A DNA stretch of 64,000 bases, taken from Chitinispirillales bacterium ANBcel5. GTDB taxonomy: Bacteria > Fibrobacterota > Chitinivibrionia > Chitinivibrionales > Chitinispirillaceae. Of this stretch, positions 42,468 through 51,687 are shown one piece after another. The notes below the pieces were generated by a model. The model worked only from the letters and a program-made list of their open reading frames with translations. It searched no databases and was not told the origin of the DNA. The position numbers were made by a program, and so were the translations under genes. The stretch spans positions 124,001 through 188,000 of the forward strand of contig JARUKZ010000001.1 of the NCBI GenBank assembly GCA_029688955.1. The letters are read 5' to 3'. Within the stretch, counting starts at the first letter, position 1, and every line of letters begins with the position of its first letter.

Positions 42468-44645
42468 ATGATAGAATTTTCAAAAAAAATAGTAGAAAAG
42501 TGGGCCCTTTCTGAAGAGATGGCAGAACGTATTTGTCGCTCTTATGAAAGGGGAGATTCTCCTTTTTACCTCAGTGAGTATTCACCTCATATTGCAGTAG
42601 AGCTTGATCTACCAACACTGTGGGAAGTATTCGACTATCTTAAGGAGATGGAAAATCTTTCAGCCAAGAAAAAACGCGCACTGAATGCGCTTAAAAAGGC
42701 TGGTGAACTGAATCCTGTAGTCGAAAACCAGGTAGCGTTATCAACAAAGCCCTATGAGCTGGATGACCTTGTTGTTCCATTGCGTCCCAATCCGCGTTCC
42801 AAAGGACAGGTCGCTTCGAAAAAAGGTCTTAAAGAGATCGCTTTAAAGATAGCACTGCAGGAGGAGGAAGAACTTTCTCCCGAAGACATGGTTGCCGATT
42901 TTGTGGGTACCCATCCAACTCTTAAGAGCGTTGCAGATGTGGTCCAGGGGATCAAAGATATCCTTGCTGAGCAATTTGCCTTCGATGAGACGGTCAGGGC
43001 AATGTCACGAGAGTTTGTGTTTGAGGACGGTTTTTTTGAAGTCGCGCCTAAAAGCAAAAAAGATCCTGCCTTCGCCTCATATGTTGGTAAACTTATTCCC
43101 TTTAATGAAGTAGGGAAAGAAGAGTTACTTGGTTTTCTAACTGCAGAGGAAAAGAAGCAGATAAAACTTAAGGTGGGAGTTCAGTTATTTAGAATCACAG
43201 AATTGCTCCGCCACCATTTTATCGAAAATCCAGATTCCACAGCCTTCGATCTGATTTGTGAAGTGATTGATGATATGTGGGTGCGGTTGTTGCATCCGGT
43301 GATTGAAAAAGACATCAAGGAAAACTTACGCAAAGAAGCCGAAACATGGGCTTCTAAAGAAATATTTTCAGGGCTTAGAGTGTCGCTTCAAGAGAGTAAA
43401 AACAGAGGAAATCTGTTTGTGATTGATGCCTCTCCCAAGAAAAATGTTCTTATCGCAGCTGTTAGTGGGCAAGGTAATCTGCTTGGTGCTACTACTGAGA
43501 AAAAAAGGCCCGAGAAAAATGTATCTGCCAGCGAAAAACTACGCCAGTTTTACCAGCGCCATAAACCTATGCAGATTCTTTTAGTGGAAAATGAATCTGT
43601 AGAGATGGCAGAAAAATTGGTCGAAAAGTTAGTAAATCAGGAAAATTCGGTTGAAGTTATAAAAATTAAATCTGAACGCAAAAAGAAGTTACCTTCAGAT
43701 TCAGAGTATATGGCTCAAAATTTTGCTTTCCTTGAGCCTGAAATGCTTCATTTGTATTCACTGGCTATTCTTCACCTCAAACCGGTAAATCTGGTATCTA
43801 AAATTGGTACTGCTTATTACCAGGTTCATCCAATGCAGGAAAGGTTGCCAGAGGAACAATTTATCGAAATAGCGGACAGGTTGCTCGTACAGGAGGAACT
43901 TGTAAAAGGAATCAGTATAAAGGAAATTCTGGATTCACCACTGGAAAAATTTAAATCCTTAAGCAGTGAAACACTTCAGGAGATAAAAAACAAGGAATCA
44001 GAGGGTCAGATTTTTACCAAAGATGACCTGCTGAAAGTAAAAGGTGTAAGTGAAACTGCTTTCAGAAACATTTCGGGTTTTATTGTGGTGCCAACCGCCG
44101 AAGCGCCACTTAACAGGACAACTGTTCATCCAGACAATTTTCCTGTAATAGATAGTATTAGCGATCAGCTCAATATATCTATTGACACTATTATGTCAAA
44201 TCCAGACAAAATAAAATCATATGATGTTGATGATGCATCCGTAAAAGCTTATATCACCACAAAGCTTGTTTCACAGATAAAGGTCGGACAGCGTTTTGTT
44301 ACCCAGGCTCCTCCAAAAATAAGAAGAAAGCTAAAGCTTAATGAAATTACAGAGGGTGTGGTTGTATCCGGACGCGTTACAAATGTAACACCTTTTGGTG
44401 TTTTTGTGAATATTAATGCTGTGTGTGATGGATTAATTCATATATCGCAATTAGCTGATGAATTTGTTGAAACACCTGACCAGGTGGTTTCAGTGGGTGA
44501 TAAAATAGATGTGCGTATTCTTAAGGTTGATGTAAAAAAGAGAAGGATTTCGCTTTCTATGAAAAATCTTGGAAATAAAGCTCCTAAAGTTCGCCCATCC
44601 AAAGGACAGCTCGATAATCTTGCCGATTTCTTCAAAAACAGATAA
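42468..44645 (+). CDS. Divergent Tex-family RNA-binding protein with C-terminal S1 domain
   Basis: The order of parts follows Tex/YqgF: a helical N-terminal region (LSAKKKRALNALKKAG, then YELDDLVVPLRPNPRSKGQ, which aligns with the Tex LEDLYLPYKPKRRTKAQ block), a YqgF-like central domain (LFVIDASPKKNVLIAAVSG), helix-hairpin-helix elements (DLLKVKGVSETAFRNISGF), and an S1 domain at about residues 625-705 (GVVVSGRVTNVTPFGVFVN). It is well diverged: the classical D-P-G-F-R-T-G and Q-Y-Q-H-D motifs are replaced by DASPKKN and YYQVHP. Tex binds nucleic acid and affects transcription and toxin expression. The ATG at 42468 has no evident ribosome site, so initiation is unusual. Confidence 0.8.
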   Translation: MIEFSKKIVEKWALSEEMAERICRSYERGDSPFYLSEYSPHIAVELDLPTLWEVFDYLKEMENLSAKKKRALNALKKAGELNPVVENQVALSTKPYELDDLVVPLRPNPRSKGQVASKKGLKEIALKIALQEEEELSPEDMVADFVGTHPTLKSVADVVQGIKDILAEQFAFDETVRAMSREFVFEDGFFEVAPKSKKDPAFASYVGKLIPFNEVGKEELLGFLTAEEKKQIKLKVGVQLFRITELLRHHFIENPDSTAFDLICEVIDDMWVRLLHPVIEKDIKENLRKEAETWASKEIFSGLRVSLQESKNRGNLFVIDASPKKNVLIAAVSGQGNLLGATTEKKRPEKNVSASEKLRQFYQRHKPMQILLVENESVEMAEKLVEKLVNQENSVEVIKIKSERKKKLPSDSEYMAQNFAFLEPEMLHLYSLAILHLKPVNLVSKIGTAYYQVHPMQERLPEEQFIEIADRLLVQEELVKGISIKEILDSPLEKFKSLSSETLQEIKNKESEGQIFTKDDLLKVKGVSETAFRNISGFIVVPTAEAPLNRTTVHPDNFPVIDSISDQLNISIDTIMSNPDKIKSYDVDDASVKAYITTKLVSQIKVGQRFVTQAPPKIRRKLKLNEITEGVVVSGRVTNVTPFGVFVNINAVCDGLIHISQLADEFVETPDQVVSVGDKIDVRILKVDVKKRRISLSMKNLGNKAPKVRPSKGQLDNLADFFKNR

Positions 44646-44649
44646 TCGC

Positions 44650-45354
44650 TCAGGGTGTCACTTCAAAACTATCTGTTACAAAAAGCGCAGCACTTAGGAT
44701 AAACCGTCTGCGACTTTTTGTGATTTCCCTGGTGATTATTCCATGCTTGCGACAGAGTGTTTCAAATGCCTTAAAGGCACTCATCCTTGATCTGGAAGTA
44801 AACGCTTTGGGGCTGCCAAATGCTCTCTCTGAATAGTACAGCACAATCTGCTTAATAAGTGTCTTCTCTTCAGGTAAAAAACCTTCCCAGTTTTTGGGAT
44901 CAAAAAGATCCATTCTGTTATCTATTGCCATTAGAAGGTCCGGGTGCCTTAGAATTGCTTTTAGTACCCGATCATTGTTCATGCTGGCTGCTTTAGAATC
45001 GGATAAATAGTATTCAGCATGGCTTGAGAGGCTTGTTATAGTGGTTAGGATGTATTTGTCGCTCAATACAAAATTGAGGAAACCAGAGTAAGCTGCCGCA
45101 ATTGTAGGGGAGGAGTTGAGGAATAATGGGTTCCAGAAAAAGGAATGTAAAAGGTGTTTAGCTGTTGAGGAATAATCTCGAGCAGTAAGGGGTGCTAATT
45201 TTCGTGGCAGAGACGATGAGAGATCACCAGGTATGAAGCTTTTGGTTCTATGGAGTTGAAAAAGGTTAGCTGAATGATTTATGGTCGGAAACGATTTGGT
45301 TAGAGCATCTTTAAGACACTCTGTGATATGGCTATAAATGGAAACCGGAAGCAT
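44650..45354 (-). CDS. Hypothetical protein
   Basis: I do not recognise this 234-residue protein. It is predicted mostly alpha-helical, without a signal peptide, and has a Ser/Lys/Arg-rich C-terminal region (KAFTSRSRMSAFKAFETL; EITKSRRRFILSAALF). It converges with the Tex gene, five bases apart at the 3' ends, and follows rsfS by 46 bases on the same strand, so it may be the last gene of the purA-to-rsfS series. The Arg-rich tail would suit nucleic-acid or phosphoprotein binding, which is no more than a guess. A conserved-domain search would decide whether it is a lineage-specific family. Confidence 0.6.
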   Translation of the reverse strand: MLPVSIYSHITECLKDALTKSFPTINHSANLFQLHRTKSFIPGDLSSSLPRKLAPLTARDYSSTAKHLLHSFFWNPLFLNSSPTIAAAYSGFLNFVLSDKYILTTITSLSSHAEYYLSDSKAASMNNDRVLKAILRHPDLLMAIDNRMDLFDPKNWEGFLPEEKTLIKQIVLYYSERAFGSPKAFTSRSRMSAFKAFETLCRKHGIITREITKSRRRFILSAALFVTDSFEVTP

Positions 45355-45400
45355 TTAACTTATCTACAACAATGAAAGTGAGGAGCGTTATTCTGTACTA

Positions 45401-45763
45401 TCAGGAAATAGTGGTTTTCTCTACTTCTTTCCATAAGTTTTCCAGATCGTAATACTCTCTTATCTCAGGGAGCATAATGTGTACTACTACATCAGTGTAA
45501 TCGATAAGTACCCAACGCCCATCCTGCACCCCTTCCTGATGCCAGGGGTAAGTGTGTTTAGCCTTTAGCTCTTTAAGTACACTTTCAGCAATAGCTTTAG
45601 TGTGTGAAGTGTTGTCTGCCTGGCACACTATGAACCAATCAGAGGAGGTACCGGGAACAGATTGAAGGTTAATAATTGTGATTTTCTCTGCAAGTCTTTC
45701 CTGAAGGTTTTCGGTAATTATATCGACAAGCTGCTTTCCCTCAAGTGGTTTGTGATTATTCAC
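45401..45763 (-). CDS. rsfS: Ribosomal silencing factor RsfS
   Basis: RsfS (YbeB/Iojap) binds ribosomal protein uL14 on the 50S subunit and blocks subunit joining when nutrients run low. The 120-residue protein has the family motifs SDWFIVCQADNTSHTKAIA, the WHQEGVQDGRWVLIDYTDVVVHIM strand, and EYYDLENLW near the end. Its ATG overlaps the stop of the preceding LytR-C gene by four bases. In many bacteria rsfS lies close to nadD or to LytR-type genes, which fits this neighbourhood. Confidence 0.96.
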   Translation of the reverse strand: MNNHKPLEGKQLVDIITENLQERLAEKITIINLQSVPGTSSDWFIVCQADNTSHTKAIAESVLKELKAKHTYPWHQEGVQDGRWVLIDYTDVVVHIMLPEIREYYDLENLWKEVEKTTIS

Positions 45764-46179
45764 TTTATTCTTTCCTTGTAATCTGGTCCTAAAACAACGG
45801 TAACGTCATATGAATTGTCATTATTATCGCGTAACAGTACTACGTTTTCTGTACCAAGAGCAGAGGCAACTTCATTCGCGACTTTCATATCAAGAGTTCT
45901 TGAGATCACCATGGTAAAGGGATAGTTCCAGGTTTTTGCATTGTCGATATTTTTCACATCAAACTGTTTAGAACGCAAATACTCCGCCATTCTGTTTGCA
46001 GCCCCCTCTATACCACACCCATTGAGAACCTCAATACTACCGATATGTGGAATCTGCAGTGGCTCCCTTTTAATCTCTCGTTGAAAATCTGGCTGAGGTG
46101 GTTCTGTGCTGGTTTTACCTGCCAGAATTGCACTGCCAATAATTGCAAGAAAGAGAAGAAAAAGGAAAAAGTTAGGCAT
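45760..46179 (-). CDS. LytR C-terminal (LytR_C) domain membrane protein
   Basis: An N-terminal membrane anchor (FFLFLLFLAIIGSAILA, residues 4-20) precedes a 90-residue LytR_C domain with the hallmark IEVLNGCGIEGAANRMAEYL and NVVLLRDNNDNSYDVTVVLG. Such domains occur at the C-terminus of LytR-CpsA-Psr wall-ligase proteins; here the LCP catalytic domain is absent. The domain probably has a protein- or wall-binding role at the cell envelope. It overlaps rsfS by four bases. panD ends 35 bases upstream. The start at 46179 gives a normal anchor. Confidence 0.88.
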   Translation of the reverse strand: MPNFFLFLLFLAIIGSAILAGKTSTEPPQPDFQREIKREPLQIPHIGSIEVLNGCGIEGAANRMAEYLRSKQFDVKNIDNAKTWNYPFTMVISRTLDMKVANEVASALGTENVVLLRDNNDNSYDVTVVLGPDYKERIK

Positions 46180-46214
46180 AAAAGGAACCCAATCTTTTGC
46201 AACCGCAGTAGAAA

Positions 46215-46547
46215 TTATTTTTCTATATTAATAATTGTTGGCTCATGGTTTTCGATCTCTTCGGGAGAAAGCATGGCGTAGGAGAGAATCATAATGTTAT
46301 CACCAACCATTCCCAATCGGGCTGCAGGACCATTAAGTTCTACTTTACCCGATCCTCTTTCACCCTTTATTACATACGTGGTAAGTCTCGTCCCGGTATT
46401 TACATTGAGAACGTGAACTTCTTCATTGGCAAGAATACCTGATCGTTCCAGATAGTCCTCATCAATTGTAATACTTCCTTCGTAATGGAGGTTAACTCCG
46501 GTAATACGCACATCTCTGATTTTACTGTAAAGAAACATCCTGAACAT
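46215..46547 (-). CDS. panD: Aspartate 1-decarboxylase
   Basis: PanD makes beta-alanine for pantothenate and coenzyme A. The pyruvoyl enzyme self-cleaves at Gly24-Ser25 (HYEGSIT), and Ser25 becomes the pyruvoyl group. Lys9 (SKIRD) and the NGPAARL strand are conserved. At 110 residues it is only slightly short of the usual 115-130. It lies between the DUF151 gene and the LytR-C gene on the same strand and is not beside panB or panC in this window. Confidence 0.97.
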   Translation of the reverse strand: MFRMFLYSKIRDVRITGVNLHYEGSITIDEDYLERSGILANEEVHVLNVNTGTRLTTYVIKGERGSGKVELNGPAARLGMVGDNIMILSYAMLSPEEIENHEPTIINIEK

Positions 46548-46707
46548 AAAATGAAACCTGACCTTGAAAATTACACCACTTTAGCCTGCCAGCTGCTACA
46601 GCGCACACTGGCAAATTTAAAAATCAATTAATGAAAATACATTTTTTCAGGCTCTGGTATGAGGAAAAAAGGAGCTAAAGTGATCTTCGGTTGTTTTCAC
46701 ATCCCCC

Positions 46708-46757
46708 TCACTCATACACGTGTTCAAAGCTTAAACAACATGTAAGAGCGAGGGTGG
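46708..46757 (-). terminator. Imperfect long hairpin after the DUF151 gene
   Basis: Arms CCCTCACTCATACACGTGTT and AACAACATGTAAGAGCGAGG are nearly complementary and end five bases before the DUF151 stop codon. There is no T run on the minus strand, so a role as terminator between this gene and panD is only moderately supported. Confidence 0.4.
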
Positions 46758-46761
46758 AGCG

Positions 46762-47331
46762 TTAATTAGAACGTGTTAGTTTCTGAATCTGATCCCGTAC
46801 TTTGGCAGCCTCTTCATATTTCTCCTCATCTATAGCTCTTTTTAGCTGGCGCTGGAGAGTCTCAAGAGGTGTAATATTTGCAAGCTCCTCTTCAATCTGG
46901 GCCTCTGACTGCTCCTCCATCTGAGTCTCATCAGGTATTATAATTCCGGCTTCTTCCATCACTTTATCTGATACATAGATTGGTGAGGAGAACCGTAGTG
47001 CCATCGCAATGGCATCACTGGGCCGGGAATCTACTTCGATAGTTTCACCATTGTTTTCAATGATAAGCTTGGCATAGAACGTCTCATCAACCAAATCACA
47101 TATTTCTGTTTTAATTAACTTAGATCCCGTTTTCTCAAGGATGTTTTTGGTCAGATCATGGGTAAGTGGTCTTGGAAATGAAACCTGATTAAGCTGAATT
47201 GCTATGGACTGCGCCTCAAGCTGTCCAATAGAGATCGGCAAGGTTCTGCTATCGGAAGAACCCTTAAGCAGGATCACAAACTCTTTACCCATGTTTACCA
47301 GAAATGTGTTTGCAACTTCAACTAAAATCAT
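46762..47331 (-). CDS. Bifunctional nuclease (DUF151) family protein with C-terminal UVR motif
   Basis: The first 135 residues match the DUF151/BFN fold (VILLKGSSDSRTLPISIGQLEAQ; FYAKLIIENNGETIEVDSRPSDAIAMALR). The C-terminal 40 residues carry a UvrB/UvrC-type motif (LKRAIDEEKYEEAAKVRDQI) that normally mediates protein contacts. A Glu-rich linker joins them. The family is thought to have RNase and DNase activity, established for plant BFN relatives only; the bacterial role is unknown. A GAATTAACTCC-rich spacer separates it from purA, so it may have its own promoter. The gene is not paired with an obvious partner. Confidence 0.9.
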   Translation of the reverse strand: MILVEVANTFLVNMGKEFVILLKGSSDSRTLPISIGQLEAQSIAIQLNQVSFPRPLTHDLTKNILEKTGSKLIKTEICDLVDETFYAKLIIENNGETIEVDSRPSDAIAMALRFSSPIYVSDKVMEEAGIIIPDETQMEEQSEAQIEEELANITPLETLQRQLKRAIDEEKYEEAAKVRDQIQKLTRSN

Positions 47332-47458
47332 TTGAAAGTAACTCCTTAAGAGTGTAGATTACATGCACTTACTTTTCCATAAGGATGTGCCTTCAATTAA
47401 TACTACGACTGTTATCCTGCAGATATTGAACTCCAAACAGGTTTCTGTAGTACCATTT

Positions 47459-48751
<1,293 letters not shown>

Positions 48752-48872
48752 GATTTTACCCTAAAACATAGTTTGAACAAATTGTTTGCGAAACTTTTTA
48801 AATTAACTCAAGTCTCAATGATAGTCAATCAGATACCGTTTATTATTTTGTGTGTCTATGAAAGAGAGCTCT

Positions 48873-50549
48873 ATGTTTAATCCACAGAACCCACTTATTA
48901 TTCAAAGCAACAGTACGATTCTACTGGAGGTGAATAATCCCCTCTTTGTAGACGCACGAAACGCTATAAGCCAGTTCGCTCATCTGGATAAGAGTCCGGA
49001 GTATATTCATACCTATACCATAACAGCACTTTCGCTTTGGAATGCTGCTGCACTGGGACTCACATCAGATGAGGTGCTCAAACGCCTTGAAGCCTATTCA
49101 AAATACCCTCTGCCTCAGAATGTCGCTCAAGATATTTCTGAATTAATGGGGCGTTTTGGTAAAATTACCCTTGAGAGTGTTTCTGAGGGGTTGGCTATCT
49201 GCTCACAGGATACCCAGATGCTGCAAAATCTCTGCAAGCATCCGATGGTAAAACCTCTGCTGGGGAAAGCACATAACCAAAACAGCTTTCTCGTGCCGGC
49301 TCAAAACCGTGGCTTGCTTAAGCAGGTGCTTATAAGCATCGGCTACCCGGCCCACGATAAAGCTGGCTATGTTGATGGTGATCCATTTCCCATAGATCTG
49401 CGGAGTGAGACTAAAGGTGGAGAGCCGTTTAATGTACGTACCTATCAGCATCAGGCCGCCGAAAATTTTATCGGTAATAAAGAGTCGCCCGGTGGAAGCG
49501 GGGTGGTGGTGCTTCCCTGTGGTGCCGGAAAAACCATCGTGGGCATTTTGGCCATGAGTCTTCTGAAACGAAGAACTCTTATATTGGTCACCAATGTTAC
49601 AGCTGCTCGTCAGTGGCGACGGGAAATACTCGATAAAACAACTATCGACGAAAAAGATATCGGTGAATACAGCGGAGAGTTAAAAGAGATCAAGCCGGTA
49701 ACGTTAGCCACCTATCAAATTCTTACCTATCGCAGAAAGAAAAGCGACATTTTCGTTCATTATGACATCTTTAACTCTGAAAACTGGGGGTTGATCCTGT
49801 ATGATGAGGTGCATCTGTTACCCGCACCCATATTTAAATTTACCGCCGACATTCAGGCAAGGAGGCGCTTAGGGCTTACTGCAACTCTTATAAGGGAGGA
49901 TGGGCATGAAAACGATGTTTTTACACTCATCGGGCCCAAGAAATTTGATATGCCCTGGAAAGATCTCGAGAAGCAGGGCTGGATTGCATGTGCAACATGT
50001 GTGGAGATCAGAATTGATCTGCCTGCAGCTGAAAAGATGCGTTTTCTCTCACTTACTCCAAAGCAGCAAATTAGACTCGCCTACGAAAACCCCAACAAAC
50101 TCGATGTAATAGAGGAGTTGATTGAAACACATAAAGAAGACCAGGTGCTTATAATCGGTCAGTATATCTCACAGCTGGAGCAGGTTGCTACTCGTTTCAA
50201 CACGGCAATAATCACCGGTGCTACTCCAAACAAAAAAAGAGAAGAGCTGTTCAACGCGTTTCGCGCAGGGGAGATAAAGGTACTTGTTCTTTCAAAAGTA
50301 GGAAACTTTGCAATTGATCTGCCCGATGCGAATATCGCGATTCAGATATCTGGCTCTTTTGGGTCCAGACAGGAGGAGGCTCAAAGGCTGGGACGAATTC
50401 TAAGGCCTAAGAAAAAAGGTGAGCAGGCAACCTTCTACTCGATTGTAACCCGTGAATCAAAGGAGTTGGATTTTGCAATGAACAGACAACTTTTTCTAAC
50501 CGAACAGGGCTACTCTTATGAAATTCAATACAGGGAGAGCGATAATTAA
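48873..50549 (+). CDS. XPB-like DNA repair helicase (superfamily 2)
   Basis: The N-terminal damage-recognition-type domain matches bacterial XPB (PLIIQSNSTILLEVNNP; SPEYIHTYTITALSLWNAAA). The helicase core follows: Walker A LPCGAGKTIVG, Walker B YDEVHLLPA, RLGLTATLIREDG and, in domain 2, LSKVGNFAIDLPDANI and QEEAQRLGRILRPK. Bacterial XPB proteins unwind damaged DNA in the 3'-5' direction, but their repair partner (often a Bax1-like nuclease) is not next to this gene. In-frame starts lie at GTG 48852, ATG 48858 and ATG 48873; ATG 48873 is chosen because AAGAGAG precedes it and the N-terminus then matches family members. Confidence 0.88.
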   Translation: MFNPQNPLIIQSNSTILLEVNNPLFVDARNAISQFAHLDKSPEYIHTYTITALSLWNAAALGLTSDEVLKRLEAYSKYPLPQNVAQDISELMGRFGKITLESVSEGLAICSQDTQMLQNLCKHPMVKPLLGKAHNQNSFLVPAQNRGLLKQVLISIGYPAHDKAGYVDGDPFPIDLRSETKGGEPFNVRTYQHQAAENFIGNKESPGGSGVVVLPCGAGKTIVGILAMSLLKRRTLILVTNVTAARQWRREILDKTTIDEKDIGEYSGELKEIKPVTLATYQILTYRRKKSDIFVHYDIFNSENWGLILYDEVHLLPAPIFKFTADIQARRRLGLTATLIREDGHENDVFTLIGPKKFDMPWKDLEKQGWIACATCVEIRIDLPAAEKMRFLSLTPKQQIRLAYENPNKLDVIEELIETHKEDQVLIIGQYISQLEQVATRFNTAIITGATPNKKREELFNAFRAGEIKVLVLSKVGNFAIDLPDANIAIQISGSFGSRQEEAQRLGRILRPKKKGEQATFYSIVTRESKELDFAMNRQLFLTEQGYSYEIQYRESDN

Positions 50550-51391
50550 GTGCTGGCAGAAGGTTTGTGAGAAGCCTTCTGTGTACTTTCAAAAAACTTG
50601 ACCGCCTCTTCAACCAAAGACATATCAACGCAGGTGTTATGGCAGGGACCATAAGGCCTGTCATTGATCACTCCGTATACAGGAATAGGGTAGGCATCTA
50701 GAATACCAAGTGTCAGATCTCTTTCGCATGCTACAGCTATAATACCGTCAGGCCTGAATTGAACTATTCTGCGCCTTGCAAGAGTGCCGCCGTTTACGAC
50801 TTCAATTTTTATACCGTGTTTTTGCCCCAGCTCAACAAGACTGCCCACATGGCACCGAGCGCAGTTTATACAATTATTTATATCGTTGGTGATTTTTCTG
50901 TTACAAACATCAATCTGAAGACAATGAGGCAGCAAAATAAGAACGCGTTCTCCTCTGATCCGTTTTGACTGTGCCAGCGTAAGGGCGTTGTTTACCTTAA
51001 CAAAAGATACTCTCAGTGTGTTGCGGTTGACTCTGAGCATCTCTCCGATAAAAATGGCTATGGGAAAAAGAAGTCTTACTGTTACAGACTTTTTTCTATG
51101 GGGATACAGAAGGTCAATACCACTGAGAGCAGTAATGGTAATAAGGCTCAGTCCGCCTGAAGGGATAAGAAACATAAGAGAAAAGAGTGCGATCGTTACG
51201 GAATTTAAGACAGGGTTAATTGTCTGCAGGCGCGGCTGAATAAGGTATAGAATCAAAAACAGGACCGCTGCATACGTGATAAGCGATGCCCAGCAAAATC
51301 CCAGAAAAGGCAGCTTTCTCCAGGCTCTGCGCCAGGCAGACTCGTTACCAATTGCCTGGCGATTTAGAATAGCAGTTTGATTTTGTTCCAT
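50546..51391 (-). CDS. DUF116 family membrane protein with cysteine-rich domain
   Basis: Residues 30-110 hold two or three membrane segments (WASLITYAAVLFLILYLI; FSLMFLIPSGGLSLITI). The rest is the DUF116 domain, with conserved cysteines in LLPHCLQIDVCNRKI and CINCARCHVG, then GGTLARRRI, VACERDLTLGI and NDRPYGPCHNTCVD. The Cys spacing suggests an Fe-S cluster or another metal. Its start overlaps the stop of the nfu-type gene (TAATG), and Nfu proteins carry Fe-S clusters, which supports a metal-linked role, an inference. DUF116 proteins have no established function. Confidence 0.87.
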   Translation of the reverse strand: MEQNQTAILNRQAIGNESAWRRAWRKLPFLGFCWASLITYAAVLFLILYLIQPRLQTINPVLNSVTIALFSLMFLIPSGGLSLITITALSGIDLLYPHRKKSVTVRLLFPIAIFIGEMLRVNRNTLRVSFVKVNNALTLAQSKRIRGERVLILLPHCLQIDVCNRKITNDINNCINCARCHVGSLVELGQKHGIKIEVVNGGTLARRRIVQFRPDGIIAVACERDLTLGILDAYPIPVYGVINDRPYGPCHNTCVDMSLVEEAVKFFESTQKASHKPSAST

Positions 51392-51615
51392 TATTGAACG
51401 TTTTCAACCCCTTTGACTTCAGGAATTTTTTTGATAAGGTATCGTTCTACTCCCATTTTTAGGGTCATAGCAGCACCCGGACATCCTGCACAAGCGCCCT
51501 TGAGTCGTACTTTTACAATCCCTTCTTCAGTAACATCCACTAATTCAATGTCTCCACCATCGGCCTGTAGATTTGGACGAATCTCTTCAATTACTTCCTG
51601 AACCCTTTCTTTCAT
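51391..51615 (-). CDS. NifU C-terminal (Nfu) Fe-S scaffold domain protein
   Basis: This is a 74-residue Nfu domain: [18 protein letters not shown] and [20 protein letters not shown], with the Cys-x2-Cys pair that binds a labile 4Fe-4S cluster for transfer to apoproteins. The frame opens at ATG 51630, but AAGGGA sits at proper distance from ATG 51615, so that start is preferred. The stop overlaps the DUF116 start. A stand-alone Nfu of this size is common. No other isc or suf gene is in the window. Confidence 0.95.
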   Translation of the reverse strand: MKERVQEVIEEIRPNLQADGGDIELVDVTEEGIVKVRLKGACAGCPGAAMTLKMGVERYLIKKIPEVKGVENVQ

Positions 51616-51687
51616 CTCAGATCCCTTCATTCAAAGTTTTAAAGACTTAGGCAATAAAATAATTACTTTTTTTTACTCCAAACAGAA

